Positions 24,247-31,732 of a stretch of 34,141 nucleotides of DNA are shown here, piece by piece. A program made the position numbers and the translations under genes. The notes below the pieces were generated by a model that was not told the origin of the DNA, ran no database searches, and was given only the letters and a program-made list of their open reading frames with translations. The stretch's first letter is position 1. Each line of letters starts with the position of its first letter. This stretch comes from CAYVUV01 sp964455095 (lineage in GTDB: Bacteria > Desulfobacterota > Binatia > HRBIN30 > CADEER01). Location of the stretch: NCBI GenBank assembly GCA_964455095.1, contig CAYVUV010000241.1:1-34141 (forward strand), in the 5' to 3' direction.

Positions 24247-25140
24247 ATGAAGATGGCTCGCGCTCGGGTGCCATTGCGCTGCCGTTGTCCGCGCCGCGGA
24301 GCCGGGCTGGGCTGCGCATTGCTGCTGCTCGCCCTCGCCGCCAGTGCTCGGGCGCACGGCGGAAGGCAGTCGCTCGAGCAGTGGGGCGCATTCGAACCCG
24401 GCCCTGCGCAGTGCCAACAGACCATTGGGCACGCGGCGGCCGAGTGTGGGGCGCGGACGTGGGCGGCGCGCAGCGCCTGCTTGGCCGCCCCGCTGGACGG
24501 CGCCGTGTGCGATGCGGTCGCGACCGCGCGCGCGGTCACCGCGGCGCGCCTCGACGCACTGGACCAGATCGACGCGCGCTGCACCGAACGGCAGGCGGGT
24601 GATTTGTCGTATCTGGGCCTCTTCGACCTCCAAACCGACCTGATCGACTTCTGCCGCGCCTGGGACGATGCCGCGACCTCCGCCGTGTTCGGCCCTCCTG
24701 GTGCCAGCGCGCCGGCGGACAGTGCAACGGCCGAGTGCGTGCGCCAGGCGGCGCGGGCCACCAGCCAGCTCACGGCGTTCATCTTTCGCGTCCGCCGCCA
24801 GGTCATGGACCGCATGGCGGGCATCGCCATGTCGCTGGCGAGCAAGACCGCGCTGCTCGATCTGACCGGGCAACGCATTGCGCAGGCGCGATCGAAACTC
24901 GCCGATCGCCTCACTGCGGCATGCTCCAGCGAACGATTCCGCTCGATCTACCAGCGCGACGCGCCGGCCTTTCTCGATGGCATCGGCGCGCGTGCCGATT
25001 GCCTCGGCGCGCAGTTCTACATCCAGGACACGTTCCTTTGCCCCGCTGCCGTGTGCGGCAACTTCATCGTCGAACCGGGCGAGACCTGCGATGACGGCAA
25101 CCAGCTCGACGGCGACGGGTGTGACGGCGACTGCGTCTAG
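24247..25140 (+). CDS. Secreted helical Cys-rich protein with C-terminal DUF4215 half-repeat (297 aa)
   Basis: I chose the ATG at 24247 (a second ATG lies two codons on); the frame is open to 24193 without a better start. Residues 1-35 form a basic n-region and hydrophobic core (G-L-G-C-A-L-L-L-L-A-L-A-A-S-A-R-A) ending at a likely A-R-A/H cleavage site. The mature part is mostly helical, with Cys spaced along it (A-E-C-G-A-R, C-L-A-A-P, D-F-C-R-A-W, A-E-C-V-R-Q). It ends with one DUF4215 repeat half, C-G-N-F-I-V-E-P-G-E-T-C-D-D-G-N, then D-G-D-G-C-D-G-D-C-V at the stop. It shares this signature with the 1276-aa protein. No enzyme motif is visible. The stop lies 28 bp from the convergent stop at 25169. 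Confidence 0.8.
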   Translation: MKMARARVPLRCRCPRRGAGLGCALLLLALAASARAHGGRQSLEQWGAFEPGPAQCQQTIGHAAAECGARTWAARSACLAAPLDGAVCDAVATARAVTAARLDALDQIDARCTERQAGDLSYLGLFDLQTDLIDFCRAWDDAATSAVFGPPGASAPADSATAECVRQAARATSQLTAFIFRVRRQVMDRMAGIAMSLASKTALLDLTGQRIAQARSKLADRLTAACSSERFRSIYQRDAPAFLDGIGARADCLGAQFYIQDTFLCPAAVCGNFIVEPGETCDDGNQLDGDGCDGDCV

Positions 25141-25168
25141 CGGGATCTGACTTGCGACACCGCGCGGC

Positions 25169-26368
25169 TCACTGCGGCCGCGTCGGAGTCGACGTCGGGG
25201 TGGCGGTGCGGGTCGGGTCGGGCAGGTCGGGAATCTCCGTGAACGTCAGCCGCAGCCGCAGGGACTCCGTCACGGTGACGTCGTCTTGATCCGTGACCGA
25301 CACGACCAGGTTGGCTTCGGCGTCCTGCATGTCGTTGTACGGGCGATTTCCGATCTCGAACTCCAAGGCCACGCGACCCGTTGTACGGTCCCCAGGAGGG
25401 AAGTTGAGGAACGTCCGCACCTGTTGGTCGAAGACCACCGGGCGCTCCCTCGTCTGCATGCGAGCGCGAATCGTCACGCGATTGTCCGGGTTCAGGCAGC
25501 GCGTTTCGACGTTGAAGCGCGCCACCGCACGCGACTGCGCGAAGTTTGTGACCTTGTAGAGATCGCAACTCTGCATGCGGCCGAACCCCAGGGGGTTGCG
25601 CCCCAGCGACAGACGCAAGCCCTCGGGACATCCGACCGCCGGCAAAGCCACCCGTTCGGGGTCTCCGGTGCAACAGGGCTCGGTGAGAGGCGGCGCCGAG
25701 CTCTGGCAGCCCGTCGCCGGATCGCAGGCGGGGATCTGGCAGGCGTCGAGGGGCGTTACCTGAAAGACGAGCTGCCCGGCGGCGGCGCCGGGTGGTTCGG
25801 CCGTGTCGCGGCAGGCGTAGGGAACGTAGAACGGTCCGAGCTCATCCTCACCTGGCGTCCAGGTGAAAACGCGGCTGACCTCATCGAGCGCCGCACCGTC
25901 CGGCAGGTCTGGTGACGTGCAGCGCACGGCGTCACCGTCGGGATCGATGGCCGCGATGGCGAACCGGATCGGGTTGCCGGGGTAGGCGGGGTAGACGCTC
26001 GGCGCGGGCAGTTGCGGAGGGCGATTGGGACTCCGTGTGGCCGTGGGAGTGGGAGTCGGAGTCGGCACCGTCGTCGGCGCGTCGCATCCTGCCAGGGCGA
26101 ACCCGACCGCTTCGACCAGCTCGTCGACGGTGACGGTCCCGCTCGTGTCGCGATCGAACCGATCGCACAGCGCCAGGGGCGCGCGCCCGAGGCTGATGTT
26201 GACGCCGATCAGCAGCTCGTCGATGGCGACGGCTCCGTTGGCTGAGCAGTCTCCGGTACAGGCGCCCGCTGGCGGTACCAGCAGCGAGACCAGCGCCAAC
26301 AATGCTGCCACTCGCCCTACTCGGCGGGTTTGCCGCGCGGCGGCGCGTCGATCCGAAAGAACCCTCAC
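25169..26368 (-). CDS. Secreted CxGDC-module protein with Pro/Thr linkers (about 399 aa)
   Basis: The start is uncertain. The GTG at 26368 gives a normal signal peptide (basic n-region, then V-A-A-L-L-A-L-V-S-L-L-V-P-P-A-G-A). ATG/GTG codons at 26419 and 26467 would give an unusually long n-region and reach the divergent gene. Residues 37-95 are the 59-residue CxGDC module, followed by a T-P-T-P-T-P-T-A-T-R linker. Next is a domain resembling an Ig/cadherin-like fold (P-P-Q-L-P-A-P, F-A-I-A-A-I-D-P-D-G-D-A-V-R and F-T-W-T-P-G), then a Cys segment and a beta-rich C-terminal domain ending in another P-T-R-T-A-T-P-T-S-T linker-like tail. The role is unknown, probably surface or periplasmic. It is divergent from the HTTM gene across about 97 bp. 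Confidence 0.78.
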   Translation of the reverse strand: MRVLSDRRAAARQTRRVGRVAALLALVSLLVPPAGACTGDCSANGAVAIDELLIGVNISLGRAPLALCDRFDRDTSGTVTVDELVEAVGFALAGCDAPTTVPTPTPTPTATRSPNRPPQLPAPSVYPAYPGNPIRFAIAAIDPDGDAVRCTSPDLPDGAALDEVSRVFTWTPGEDELGPFYVPYACRDTAEPPGAAAGQLVFQVTPLDACQIPACDPATGCQSSAPPLTEPCCTGDPERVALPAVGCPEGLRLSLGRNPLGFGRMQSCDLYKVTNFAQSRAVARFNVETRCLNPDNRVTIRARMQTRERPVVFDQQVRTFLNFPPGDRTTGRVALEFEIGNRPYNDMQDAEANLVVSVTDQDDVTVTESLRLRLTFTEIPDLPDPTRTATPTSTPTRPQ

Positions 26369-26465
26369 AGGCTCATCACCATAAGGGAACGGACGCGTCT
26401 TGGTAACCCATCGGGACATCCCGAGGCGCTGGACAGCGCCCGCCCGCCGCGCTACGCGGCGCGAC

Positions 26466-27821
26466 ATGGAGGCAAGGCTGCGCCGCTGGAGTGACTATCT
26501 GCAGGCGCCGGTCGACGCGGCGTCGGTGGCGGCGTTCCGCATCGTCTTCGGCCTGATGGTGGCGTGGGACGCCCTGCGGTACATGACCAGCGGGTGGATC
26601 GACGAGTACTACATCGCCCCGCAGATCCATTTCACCTACCTGTACTTCGGCTGGGTGCGACCCTGGCCGGGCCAGTGGATGTACGTGCACTTCGCGGTGA
26701 TCGCTCTCGCCGCGGTCGCGCTGGCGTTCGGCATTGCGTACCGCAGCGCGGCCGTCCTGCTCTTCGTGGCCTACAGCTACGTCTTCCTGCTCGAGCAGTC
26801 GGTCTACATGAACCACTATTACCTGATCTCCCTCCTCGCCTTCCTGCTCATTTGTATTCCGGCCCAGCGCGAGTTCTCGTTCGCACGCTGGCGCACGCCG
26901 TCGAACCCGGCGACCGTACCGCGCTGGGCGGTCCTGATCCTGCGCTTCCAGCTCTTCGTCGTGTACTTCTACGGCGCCATTGCCAAGCTCAACCCCGACT
27001 GGCTCTCCGGCGAGCCGATGTACTCGGAGCTGGTGGCCCGCGGGCCCGACGTGCCGGCGATCGCCGCACACTTTCCGCCCGCCGTGTTGGCGTACGGCAT
27101 CGCCTACGGAGGCATCCTCGTCGACGCGACGGTGCCGCTGCTGCTGTGTTTTCGGCGCACCGTCTGGATCGGGTTTGCCTGTGCCACCGTCTTCCACACC
27201 CTGAACGAGCTGTTCCTTCACATCGGGATCTTTTCGTATCTGATGACCGGCGCGATCACGATCTTCTTCGCGCCCGACTGGCCGCGGCGCGCGTGGCGGC
27301 GCCTGACCGGTCGCTCGCTGCCTCCGCCGGCCGTCGTCGATCGGCCTGCGCATGGCCGGCGCGAGGCACTGCTCATCGCCGCGCTGCATCTCTACGTCGT
27401 GTGGCAGCTCGTGTTCCCGTTCCGCCACTGGCTCTTCCCTGGATCGGTGGGGTGGACCGAGGAAGGTCACCGTTTCGCGTGGCACATGAAGCTGCGCAAG
27501 AAGGACTCGATCATCGCGATCCACGTCTTCGACCCCGCCAGCGGCCGGCGTTGGGACATCGACCCGAAGGCGGATCTATTCCCGCGCCAGATCAGGAAGC
27601 TGGAAACCTTCCCCGACATTCTCTTGCAGTATGTCCACCACCACCGCGATCGGCTGCGCGCACAGGGAATCGACCCGGTCATCACGGTCGACTGGTTGTG
27701 CTCCCTGAACGGCGCGCCGTACGAACGGCTGGTGGATCCGAAGGTGGACCTCGCCGCGCAGCCGCGCACCTGGCGCCACGCCGACTGGCTGCTCCCGGAA
27801 CGACCGGCGCGAAGGCGCTAG
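26466..27821 (+). CDS. HTTM / vitamin K-dependent gamma-carboxylase-like membrane protein (451 aa)
   Basis: An integral membrane protein with several hydrophobic helices in the first 290 residues and a soluble C-terminal part (about 320-451). The stretch F-Y-G-A-I-A-K-L-N-P-D-W-L-S-G-E-P-M (with K174) is the signature of the vitamin K-dependent gamma-glutamyl carboxylase/HTTM family. H-x2-N-E-L-F near residue 245 fits the same fold. The animal enzyme carboxylates Glu residues using reduced vitamin K, CO2 and O2; for most bacterial homologues the substrate is unknown. I chose the ATG at 26466; the frame is open from 26400 with an Arg-rich stretch that looks non-coding. The stop overlaps that of the opposite-strand Fe-S protein in CTAG (27818-27821). 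It neighbours several exported Ca-binding-type module proteins; a functional link is speculative. Confidence 0.87.
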   Translation: MEARLRRWSDYLQAPVDAASVAAFRIVFGLMVAWDALRYMTSGWIDEYYIAPQIHFTYLYFGWVRPWPGQWMYVHFAVIALAAVALAFGIAYRSAAVLLFVAYSYVFLLEQSVYMNHYYLISLLAFLLICIPAQREFSFARWRTPSNPATVPRWAVLILRFQLFVVYFYGAIAKLNPDWLSGEPMYSELVARGPDVPAIAAHFPPAVLAYGIAYGGILVDATVPLLLCFRRTVWIGFACATVFHTLNELFLHIGIFSYLMTGAITIFFAPDWPRRAWRRLTGRSLPPPAVVDRPAHGRREALLIAALHLYVVWQLVFPFRHWLFPGSVGWTEEGHRFAWHMKLRKKDSIIAIHVFDPASGRRWDIDPKADLFPRQIRKLETFPDILLQYVHHHRDRLRAQGIDPVITVDWLCSLNGAPYERLVDPKVDLAAQPRTWRHADWLLPERPARRR

Positions 27822-29320
27822 ACCGCTTTGCTCTCCAGCGGTGTCTCGGCACCGGTGTCGAATCCGTACGCGTGGGCGAGCGCCATGACCGGATGCACGG
27901 TCTCGCGTTTCGCCCCTTGCCGGATGTGGAGCGACGCCAGGCGGCAGTCGGTGCACGCCAGCGCGCAGGCTTCGCCCGCATCGGCCCGCATGCCGTCGAA
28001 CGCCTTCTGCCCCCAACGCAGCGACTCCTCGAAATGCTCCACTTGCATGCTCCAGGTGCCGTCGTGCCCGGAGCATTCCTGCACCGCCTCGACTTCGTCC
28101 GCCACCAGGCGCAGCAAGTCGCGGCCGCGGATGCCGATGTTCTGCACGCGGATATGGCAAGGCACGTGGTACTGCACCTTGCCGAAGCGGCGTTTGAAGT
28201 CGCGTTTGAGGCGCCCTTCGCGCGCGACGCGGTAGAGGTATTCGTTCAGATCATGGCTGTGTTGGGCCAGCGCCTCGACCCGGGCGTTCGGCGCCAACTG
28301 CGGGAATTCTTCGCGGACCATCAGGCTGCAGCTCGGGGATGGAATCACCACCGCGTAGCCGCGCTCGACGTACTCGGCGAATACATCGGCATTGGCGCGA
28401 ACGTTCTTGGCCGCCGTCGCCAGGTCGCCCTCATCGAGGAACGGCATGCCGCAGCAGACTTGTCCCGCCGGGCGCACGACTTCGATGCCGTTGTGCTCGA
28501 GGACGCGGACGGCGGCCTGACCGCAGGCGGGGTCGTTGTAGTCGACGAGGCAGGTCGAGAACAGCGCCACCTTCATCGGCGTGACCGGCGCCACGCCTTC
28601 ACGCGGCGGTTGTGCCTCTTCCAGGTGCGGGCGGTGCCGCGACCACCAGCGCGGAAACGTCTCGGGATAGTAAGTCGGCATGAGCTTGTCGCGGTGAATG
28701 CCGACCGTCTTCTCCATCAGCGCCCGATTGGCCGGGTTGCGCAGCCCCCAGTTTGCCAGCCCGGGAGCAAGGCTGGCGGCGCGGCCGATCAGCGCCGTGT
28801 CGCGCATCAGCCGGGTCTTCAACGGCACGCCGTTGCGGCGCGTGCGGTGCGCCTTCCAGCGCAAAAGGAGTCGGGGAAAGTCGAGGGCGAACTCGTGTGG
28901 CGGTGTATACGGGCAGTTCGGGTAGCAGAGCTTGCACTGGAAGCAGAGGTCGACGACCCGGTCGACCTCCCCCTCCTTCAGGTCATGGGCATGGGCAGCG
29001 AGCTCTGGCAGCTCATCGCCGTAGGTGACTCCGACCTCGAGGCCGTGATCGTGCTCCTCGACCGGGGCGGGTGCTGCGGCTGCCTCGCGCCGGCGCTGCT
29101 CGGCCGTGGCGCCGATCTCGGGATGGGCGGCCAGGTAGTCGTGTCGCAGCTGATCGGTCTTGCCATCGATCATCTCGAACAGGGTCGGGAAACTACCGCA
29201 AAATTTGAAGCACAGACGGCAGCTGTGGCAAATGTCGAAAATTCGGTCGATTTCGCCGCGCAGGTCAGCCGTATCCCAAAAGCGGGGATCCTCCACCTTC
29301 AGACCAATCGCCTCAGCCAT
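27818..29320 (-). CDS. GlpC/HdrD-like Fe-S oxidoreductase with CCG domains (500 aa)
   Basis: Two ferredoxin-type motifs, C31-x2-C34-x2-C37-x3-C41 and C126-x2-C129-x2-C132-x3-C136, are followed by CCG-type (cysteine-rich, heterodisulfide reductase) domains: S-T-C-L-V-D-Y with C-C-G at 289-291, and H-V-P-C-H with E-C-S-G-H in the second. In the second domain the usual C-C-G is replaced by E-C-S-G. Such proteins pass electrons from dehydrogenases to quinones or thiol/disulfide partners; similar ones are often annotated as anaerobic glycerol-3-phosphate dehydrogenase subunit C or as heterodisulfide-reductase-related. No dehydrogenase partner is adjacent here. The ATG at 29320 has GAGGAGGG 4 bases upstream. 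There is no membrane segment; it is probably cytosolic or membrane-associated. Confidence 0.87.
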   Translation of the reverse strand: MAEAIGLKVEDPRFWDTADLRGEIDRIFDICHSCRLCFKFCGSFPTLFEMIDGKTDQLRHDYLAAHPEIGATAEQRRREAAAAPAPVEEHDHGLEVGVTYGDELPELAAHAHDLKEGEVDRVVDLCFQCKLCYPNCPYTPPHEFALDFPRLLLRWKAHRTRRNGVPLKTRLMRDTALIGRAASLAPGLANWGLRNPANRALMEKTVGIHRDKLMPTYYPETFPRWWSRHRPHLEEAQPPREGVAPVTPMKVALFSTCLVDYNDPACGQAAVRVLEHNGIEVVRPAGQVCCGMPFLDEGDLATAAKNVRANADVFAEYVERGYAVVIPSPSCSLMVREEFPQLAPNARVEALAQHSHDLNEYLYRVAREGRLKRDFKRRFGKVQYHVPCHIRVQNIGIRGRDLLRLVADEVEAVQECSGHDGTWSMQVEHFEESLRWGQKAFDGMRADAGEACALACTDCRLASLHIRQGAKRETVHPVMALAHAYGFDTGAETPLESKAV

Positions 29321-29663
29321 ACTGCCCTCCTCGATCCCGCGTTCCCGCCGCGGCGAGCCCGGTCCCGGTCAATGAGCCGGGAGATCGCTCATTGGGTTAC
29401 CAGTATTGCAGTATCAGCCAGTTGACAATTCCCTCCGCCGCGATTGGTAGCGTGACCCGCGAAGGCCCGTCGCCACACACCGGGGCGTGGACAGGATCGT
29501 ACGGCGCACTTTTTTGTCGCGGCGCGGCAAATATTGTCCTGTTGCCGCCGTGGTCGGTCCGAACGGCCTCAGGCCACGGGTACGCGATGTCGTCCTCGAC
29601 GTTCTGGCATCGCGCTTGCGTAGGTCGCCCTGCCGGTTGCTTGCCGGTTGATTGGAGGGTGGA
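29321..29663. other. Divergent intergenic region (343 bp)
   Basis: It holds the promoter of the Fe-S protein (-) and of the 98-aa protein (+). A perfect TTGACA lies at 29422-29427 on the + strand, but the -10 position 17 bases on (TGGTAG) is poor. A sigma-54-type promoter is present at 29605-29619 (separate entry). A T6 run lies near 29510. No open reading frame with a ribosome site was found. Confidence 0.5.
29605..29619 (+). promoter_or_regulatory. Sigma-54-type promoter upstream of the 98-aa protein
   Basis: TGGCAT-CGCGC-TTGC has the -24 GG and -12 GC elements at exactly the sigma-54 spacing (consensus TGGCAYRNNNNTTGC), with one mismatch at the R position, and a pyrimidine precedes it. 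Transcription would start near 29631, giving a leader of about 33 bases before the ATG at 29664 and including its GGAGGG ribosome site. Sigma-54 promoters need an enhancer-binding activator; none is encoded nearby. Confidence 0.55.
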
Positions 29664-29960
29664 ATGGTACAGGGAAGGATTCTGACGCCGCAAACCGATT
29701 CTCGGACCCTGATGTCCGAGGAACTGTTGATGATCGCCGTCCTCGAGCAGGCGTTCGCCGATTTGGACAGTACGTGTCCGGCGGTGCGCGCCGACGCCGA
29801 GGCGTACTTTCTCGCCTACGAGGCGGATTCGAGCGCCTTCAGTCTCGACGCGGTGTGCGCGCAGTTTCACCTGTCGTCAAGCGCGATCCGCGGTGAAGTG
29901 CGCAAGCGCATCAAGCAGCGCCTGGCGGCGAAGGCCAAAGCGCTGCCGCAAGCGGCCTAG
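29664..29960 (+). CDS. Small helical protein, paralogue of the 130-aa protein near coaE (98 aa)
   Basis: The ATG at 29664 has GGAGGG 4 bases upstream and a sigma-54-type promoter before it; a TTG 12 bases earlier is less likely. There is no signal peptide. The core E-E-L-L-M-I-A-V-L-E-Q-A is followed by a helix with A-E-A-Y-F and by F-S-L-D-A-V-C-A-Q-F-x-L, then an R-x3-R-K-R-I-K-Q-R tail, which could be a small helix-turn-helix or RNA/DNA contact (inference). The 130-aa protein at 30742-31134 shows the same order (K-R-L-M-L-A-V-L-E-D-A, A-Y-A-W-I, F-S-Y-E-N-I-C-E-T-L). No named family is recognised. A hairpin terminator follows at 29978-30001. Confidence 0.78.
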   Translation: MVQGRILTPQTDSRTLMSEELLMIAVLEQAFADLDSTCPAVRADAEAYFLAYEADSSAFSLDAVCAQFHLSSSAIRGEVRKRIKQRLAAKAKALPQAA

Positions 29961-29977
29961 GCAGTCATCGATCCCCG

Positions 29978-30001
29978 CCCGCGCCTCGCCAGAGGCGCGG
30001 G
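29978..30001. terminator. 10-bp hairpin between the 98-aa gene and coaE
   Basis: CCCGCGCCTC (29978-29987) pairs perfectly with GAGGCGCGGG (29992-30001) across a GCCA loop. It sits between convergent stops at 29960 and 30008 and can act in both directions. On the + strand a weakly T-rich stretch (TTGGTGT) follows. Confidence 0.7.
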
Positions 30002-30007
30002 TTGGTG

Positions 30008-30613
30008 TCAACGCGCGGCAGCGAGACGATCGCGCCAGAGCCGCTGTACCTCCGCGCGCAGATCGTCCACCGACCCGCTATTGTCGATCACGACGGTCGC
30101 GTGACTGCGGCGCTCCGCATCGGTGAGCTGAGCTTGGATCCGCACCGCGATCGCGGCGCGGTCAATTCCCCGCTGCGCCGCGACCCGCTCGACCACAACC
30201 TCCGGCCGGGCGACAACCAGCCACAGCTCCTCGACCAGCGAAAGCCAGTTGGCTTCGATCAGCACCGCCGCCTCGAGCACAATCGGCTCGCGCGCTCCGG
30301 CGGCCCGATGGGTGGCGATACGCCGGCCGATCTCCTCCCGCATCAGCGGGTGCATGATCGCATTCAGGCAATTGAGCTGCGCCGGGTCGGCGAACACAAT
30401 CGCGCCCAGACGTCGCCGGTCGATCGTTCCGTCATCGGCCACCACAGTGCGGCCAAAGCAATCGACTACCGGCTGCCACGCCGCCGAGCCCGGGCGGTAC
30501 AGGTCGTGACCGACCGTATCGGCGTCAATGACGTGCGCGCCGAGCTCGCCAAGAATCCGGGCGGCGGTAGTCTTGCCCGACCCAATTCCACCCGTGATTC
30601 CGACGGTTTTCAC
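30008..30613 (-). CDS. coaE: Dephospho-CoA kinase
   Basis: This enzyme catalyses the last step of coenzyme A synthesis, ATP-dependent phosphorylation of the 3'-hydroxyl of dephospho-CoA, in the cytosol. The P-loop G-G-I-G-S-G-K-T is at residues 8-15, the substrate-site D-A-D-T-V-G-H near 30-36 and H-P-L-M-R near 88-92. At 201 aa the length is standard. The start is a GTG at 30613, giving the usual M-K-T-V-G-I-T-G beginning; no clear ribosome site is seen. A palindrome, GGTTGC-AA-GCAACC, lies 18-31 bp upstream. The gene lies 128 bp downstream of the 130-aa protein on the same strand. Confidence 0.96.
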   Translation of the reverse strand: MKTVGITGGIGSGKTTAARILGELGAHVIDADTVGHDLYRPGSAAWQPVVDCFGRTVVADDGTIDRRRLGAIVFADPAQLNCLNAIMHPLMREEIGRRIATHRAAGAREPIVLEAAVLIEANWLSLVEELWLVVARPEVVVERVAAQRGIDRAAIAVRIQAQLTDAERRSHATVVIDNSGSVDDLRAEVQRLWRDRLAAAR

Positions 30614-30741
30614 CGGCGCACTGCGCTACGGGTTGCAAGCAACCAGAGGGGACGAGTTGCCGCAGTCTGCGGAGAGCTCATCACGCTCCGCAACCACCCC
30701 GGGACGCTCCTGACACGCCCCGGCGGCCCCCTGCGACTTCG

Positions 30742-31134
30742 TCAGCCAGCCGCGCGCAGCGTCGCCTGCTCCGGCTTGGTCGCCGGGCGGGCATGCCGCG
30801 CAACCCCCGCGGCCCCCGCGGCCCGATCGCGCCAGACCTCGAGGCCGCGGCGCAGGTATTCGGGGTTGATCTCCAACGTCTCGCAAATGTTCTCATAGGA
30901 GAAGAACCATCCGCGATCCGTCGAGAGGATCCACGCGTAGGCCTCTTCGAAGAGCTGCTGTCCGTGTCCGTCGCGCGCTACCGCATACTTCTGGAAGCAG
31001 TCGAGCGCGTCCTCGAGTACGGCCAGCATGAGGCGCTTCTCACCCCGAACGCCGGATCCGCCGCGAAAAGCCGCATAGAACTGGGCAGGAAGGAGAGCAT
31101 CAGGTTCAAAAAGACCAAATGAGCGGTCAGTCAT
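30742..31134 (-). CDS. Small helical protein, paralogue of the 98-aa protein (130 aa)
   Basis: I chose the ATG at 31134 (M-T-D-R-S-F-G-L); a GTG at 31149 is an alternative five codons upstream. There is no signal peptide. Residues about 35-45 (E-K-R-L-M-L-A-V-L-E-D-A-L), 65-75 (E-E-A-Y-A-W-I) and 80-95 (F-F-S-Y-E-N-I-C-E-T-L-E-I-N-P-E-Y-L-R) match the 98-aa protein at 29664 in order and spacing. The last helix with L-R-R-G-L could be DNA-binding. A 30-residue Ala/Arg-rich tail is unique to this copy. I recognise no named family. It is upstream of coaE on the same strand and may share its transcript. Confidence 0.75.
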   Translation of the reverse strand: MTDRSFGLFEPDALLPAQFYAAFRGGSGVRGEKRLMLAVLEDALDCFQKYAVARDGHGQQLFEEAYAWILSTDRGWFFSYENICETLEINPEYLRRGLEVWRDRAAGAAGVARHARPATKPEQATLRAAG

Positions 31135-31323
31135 AATACAGGTCCCCACCTCCGCAACTTAGCATTGCCCACCACACTACAGAGGACAGGTGGCGTAAAC
31201 CAAATGAAAAATACTTCCCGCGCATCAAAAGCTGCCTTATCACCTCGCGCGCATCGCTCGTCGGCGCGCACCGGCGGGCATACCCCCTCTACGCCACGAA
31301 TTCGGGCGAGGGGAAACGGCGAG

Positions 31324-31608
31324 TTACTTCTTGCCGCCCAGCACCTGTTCCTTGAAACTCTTCGCCACCGTGAAGCGCACCTTCTTACGAGCCGGAATCT
31401 TGACCGGTTCCCCCGTCTGCGGGTTGCGTCCCATACGCGCCTTGCTCTGTACCTTGCGAAACGTACCGAGATCCGGAATCTTGACCGGATCGCCCTTCTT
31501 GACCGAACCGACGACCGTCGTCACCAGTCCCTCCATGAGGGCCGCGGCCTGCTTCTTGGTCACTCCCCCCGCCTTCGCCAATCGCTCAACCAACTGAGAC
31601 TTGGTCAT
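31324..31608 (-). CDS. HU/IHF-family DNA-binding protein (94 aa)
   Basis: A small nucleoid protein that bends DNA as a dimer. It begins M-T-K-S-Q-L-V-E-R-L-A, has the family core G-D-P-V-K-I-P-D-L-G-T-F, the arm signature G-R-N-P-Q-T-G-E-P-V-K-I-P-A and the ending V-R-F-T-V-A-K-S-F-K-E. The length is typical. The ATG at 31608 has a purine-rich GGCGGGGG about 5 bases upstream. HU and IHF subunits cannot be told apart safely from one sequence; K-I-P-A-R-K-K-V-R-F is typical of both. A -35 box and a 20-bp palindrome lie upstream (31662-31694). The 190-bp stretch between its stop and the 130-aa gene holds no gene; an imperfect stem (CCCCTC/GAGGGG with a bulge) near 31284-31312 might be its terminator. 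Confidence 0.95.
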   Translation of the reverse strand: MTKSQLVERLAKAGGVTKKQAAALMEGLVTTVVGSVKKGDPVKIPDLGTFRKVQSKARMGRNPQTGEPVKIPARKKVRFTVAKSFKEQVLGGKK

Positions 31609-31661
31609 GTGAGCCCCCGCCTTTCGAAAGAAGTTGTCCGCTCCAGGGACGAAAAATTCGG

Positions 31662-31694
31662 TTATCATTGCACCGAGACGGCTCTCGGTGTCAA
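31662..31694 (-). promoter_or_regulatory. HU promoter with palindromic operator-like spacer
   Basis: Read on the - strand, a perfect -35 TTGACA (31694-31689) is followed at once by an inverted repeat: arms CACCGAGA at 31671-31678 and TCTCGGTG at 31683-31690, overlapping the -35 by two bases, with a 4-base centre. The -10 is weak: AATGAT 19 bases downstream is the best of several. A repressor bound here would block RNA polymerase. Alternatively the stem could help end transcripts from the R3H gene upstream, but no T-run follows on that strand. Confidence 0.45.
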
Positions 31695-31732
31695 GAAAAT
31701 TTTTCACTGTGGCGCGCGTTGATTGACGTCGA

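Noticed and set aside
29422..29450. A consensus TTGACA as promoter of the 98-aa gene
   Set aside because: No acceptable -10 box at 16-18 bases, and it lies about 240 bp from the start; the sigma-54-type site fits better.
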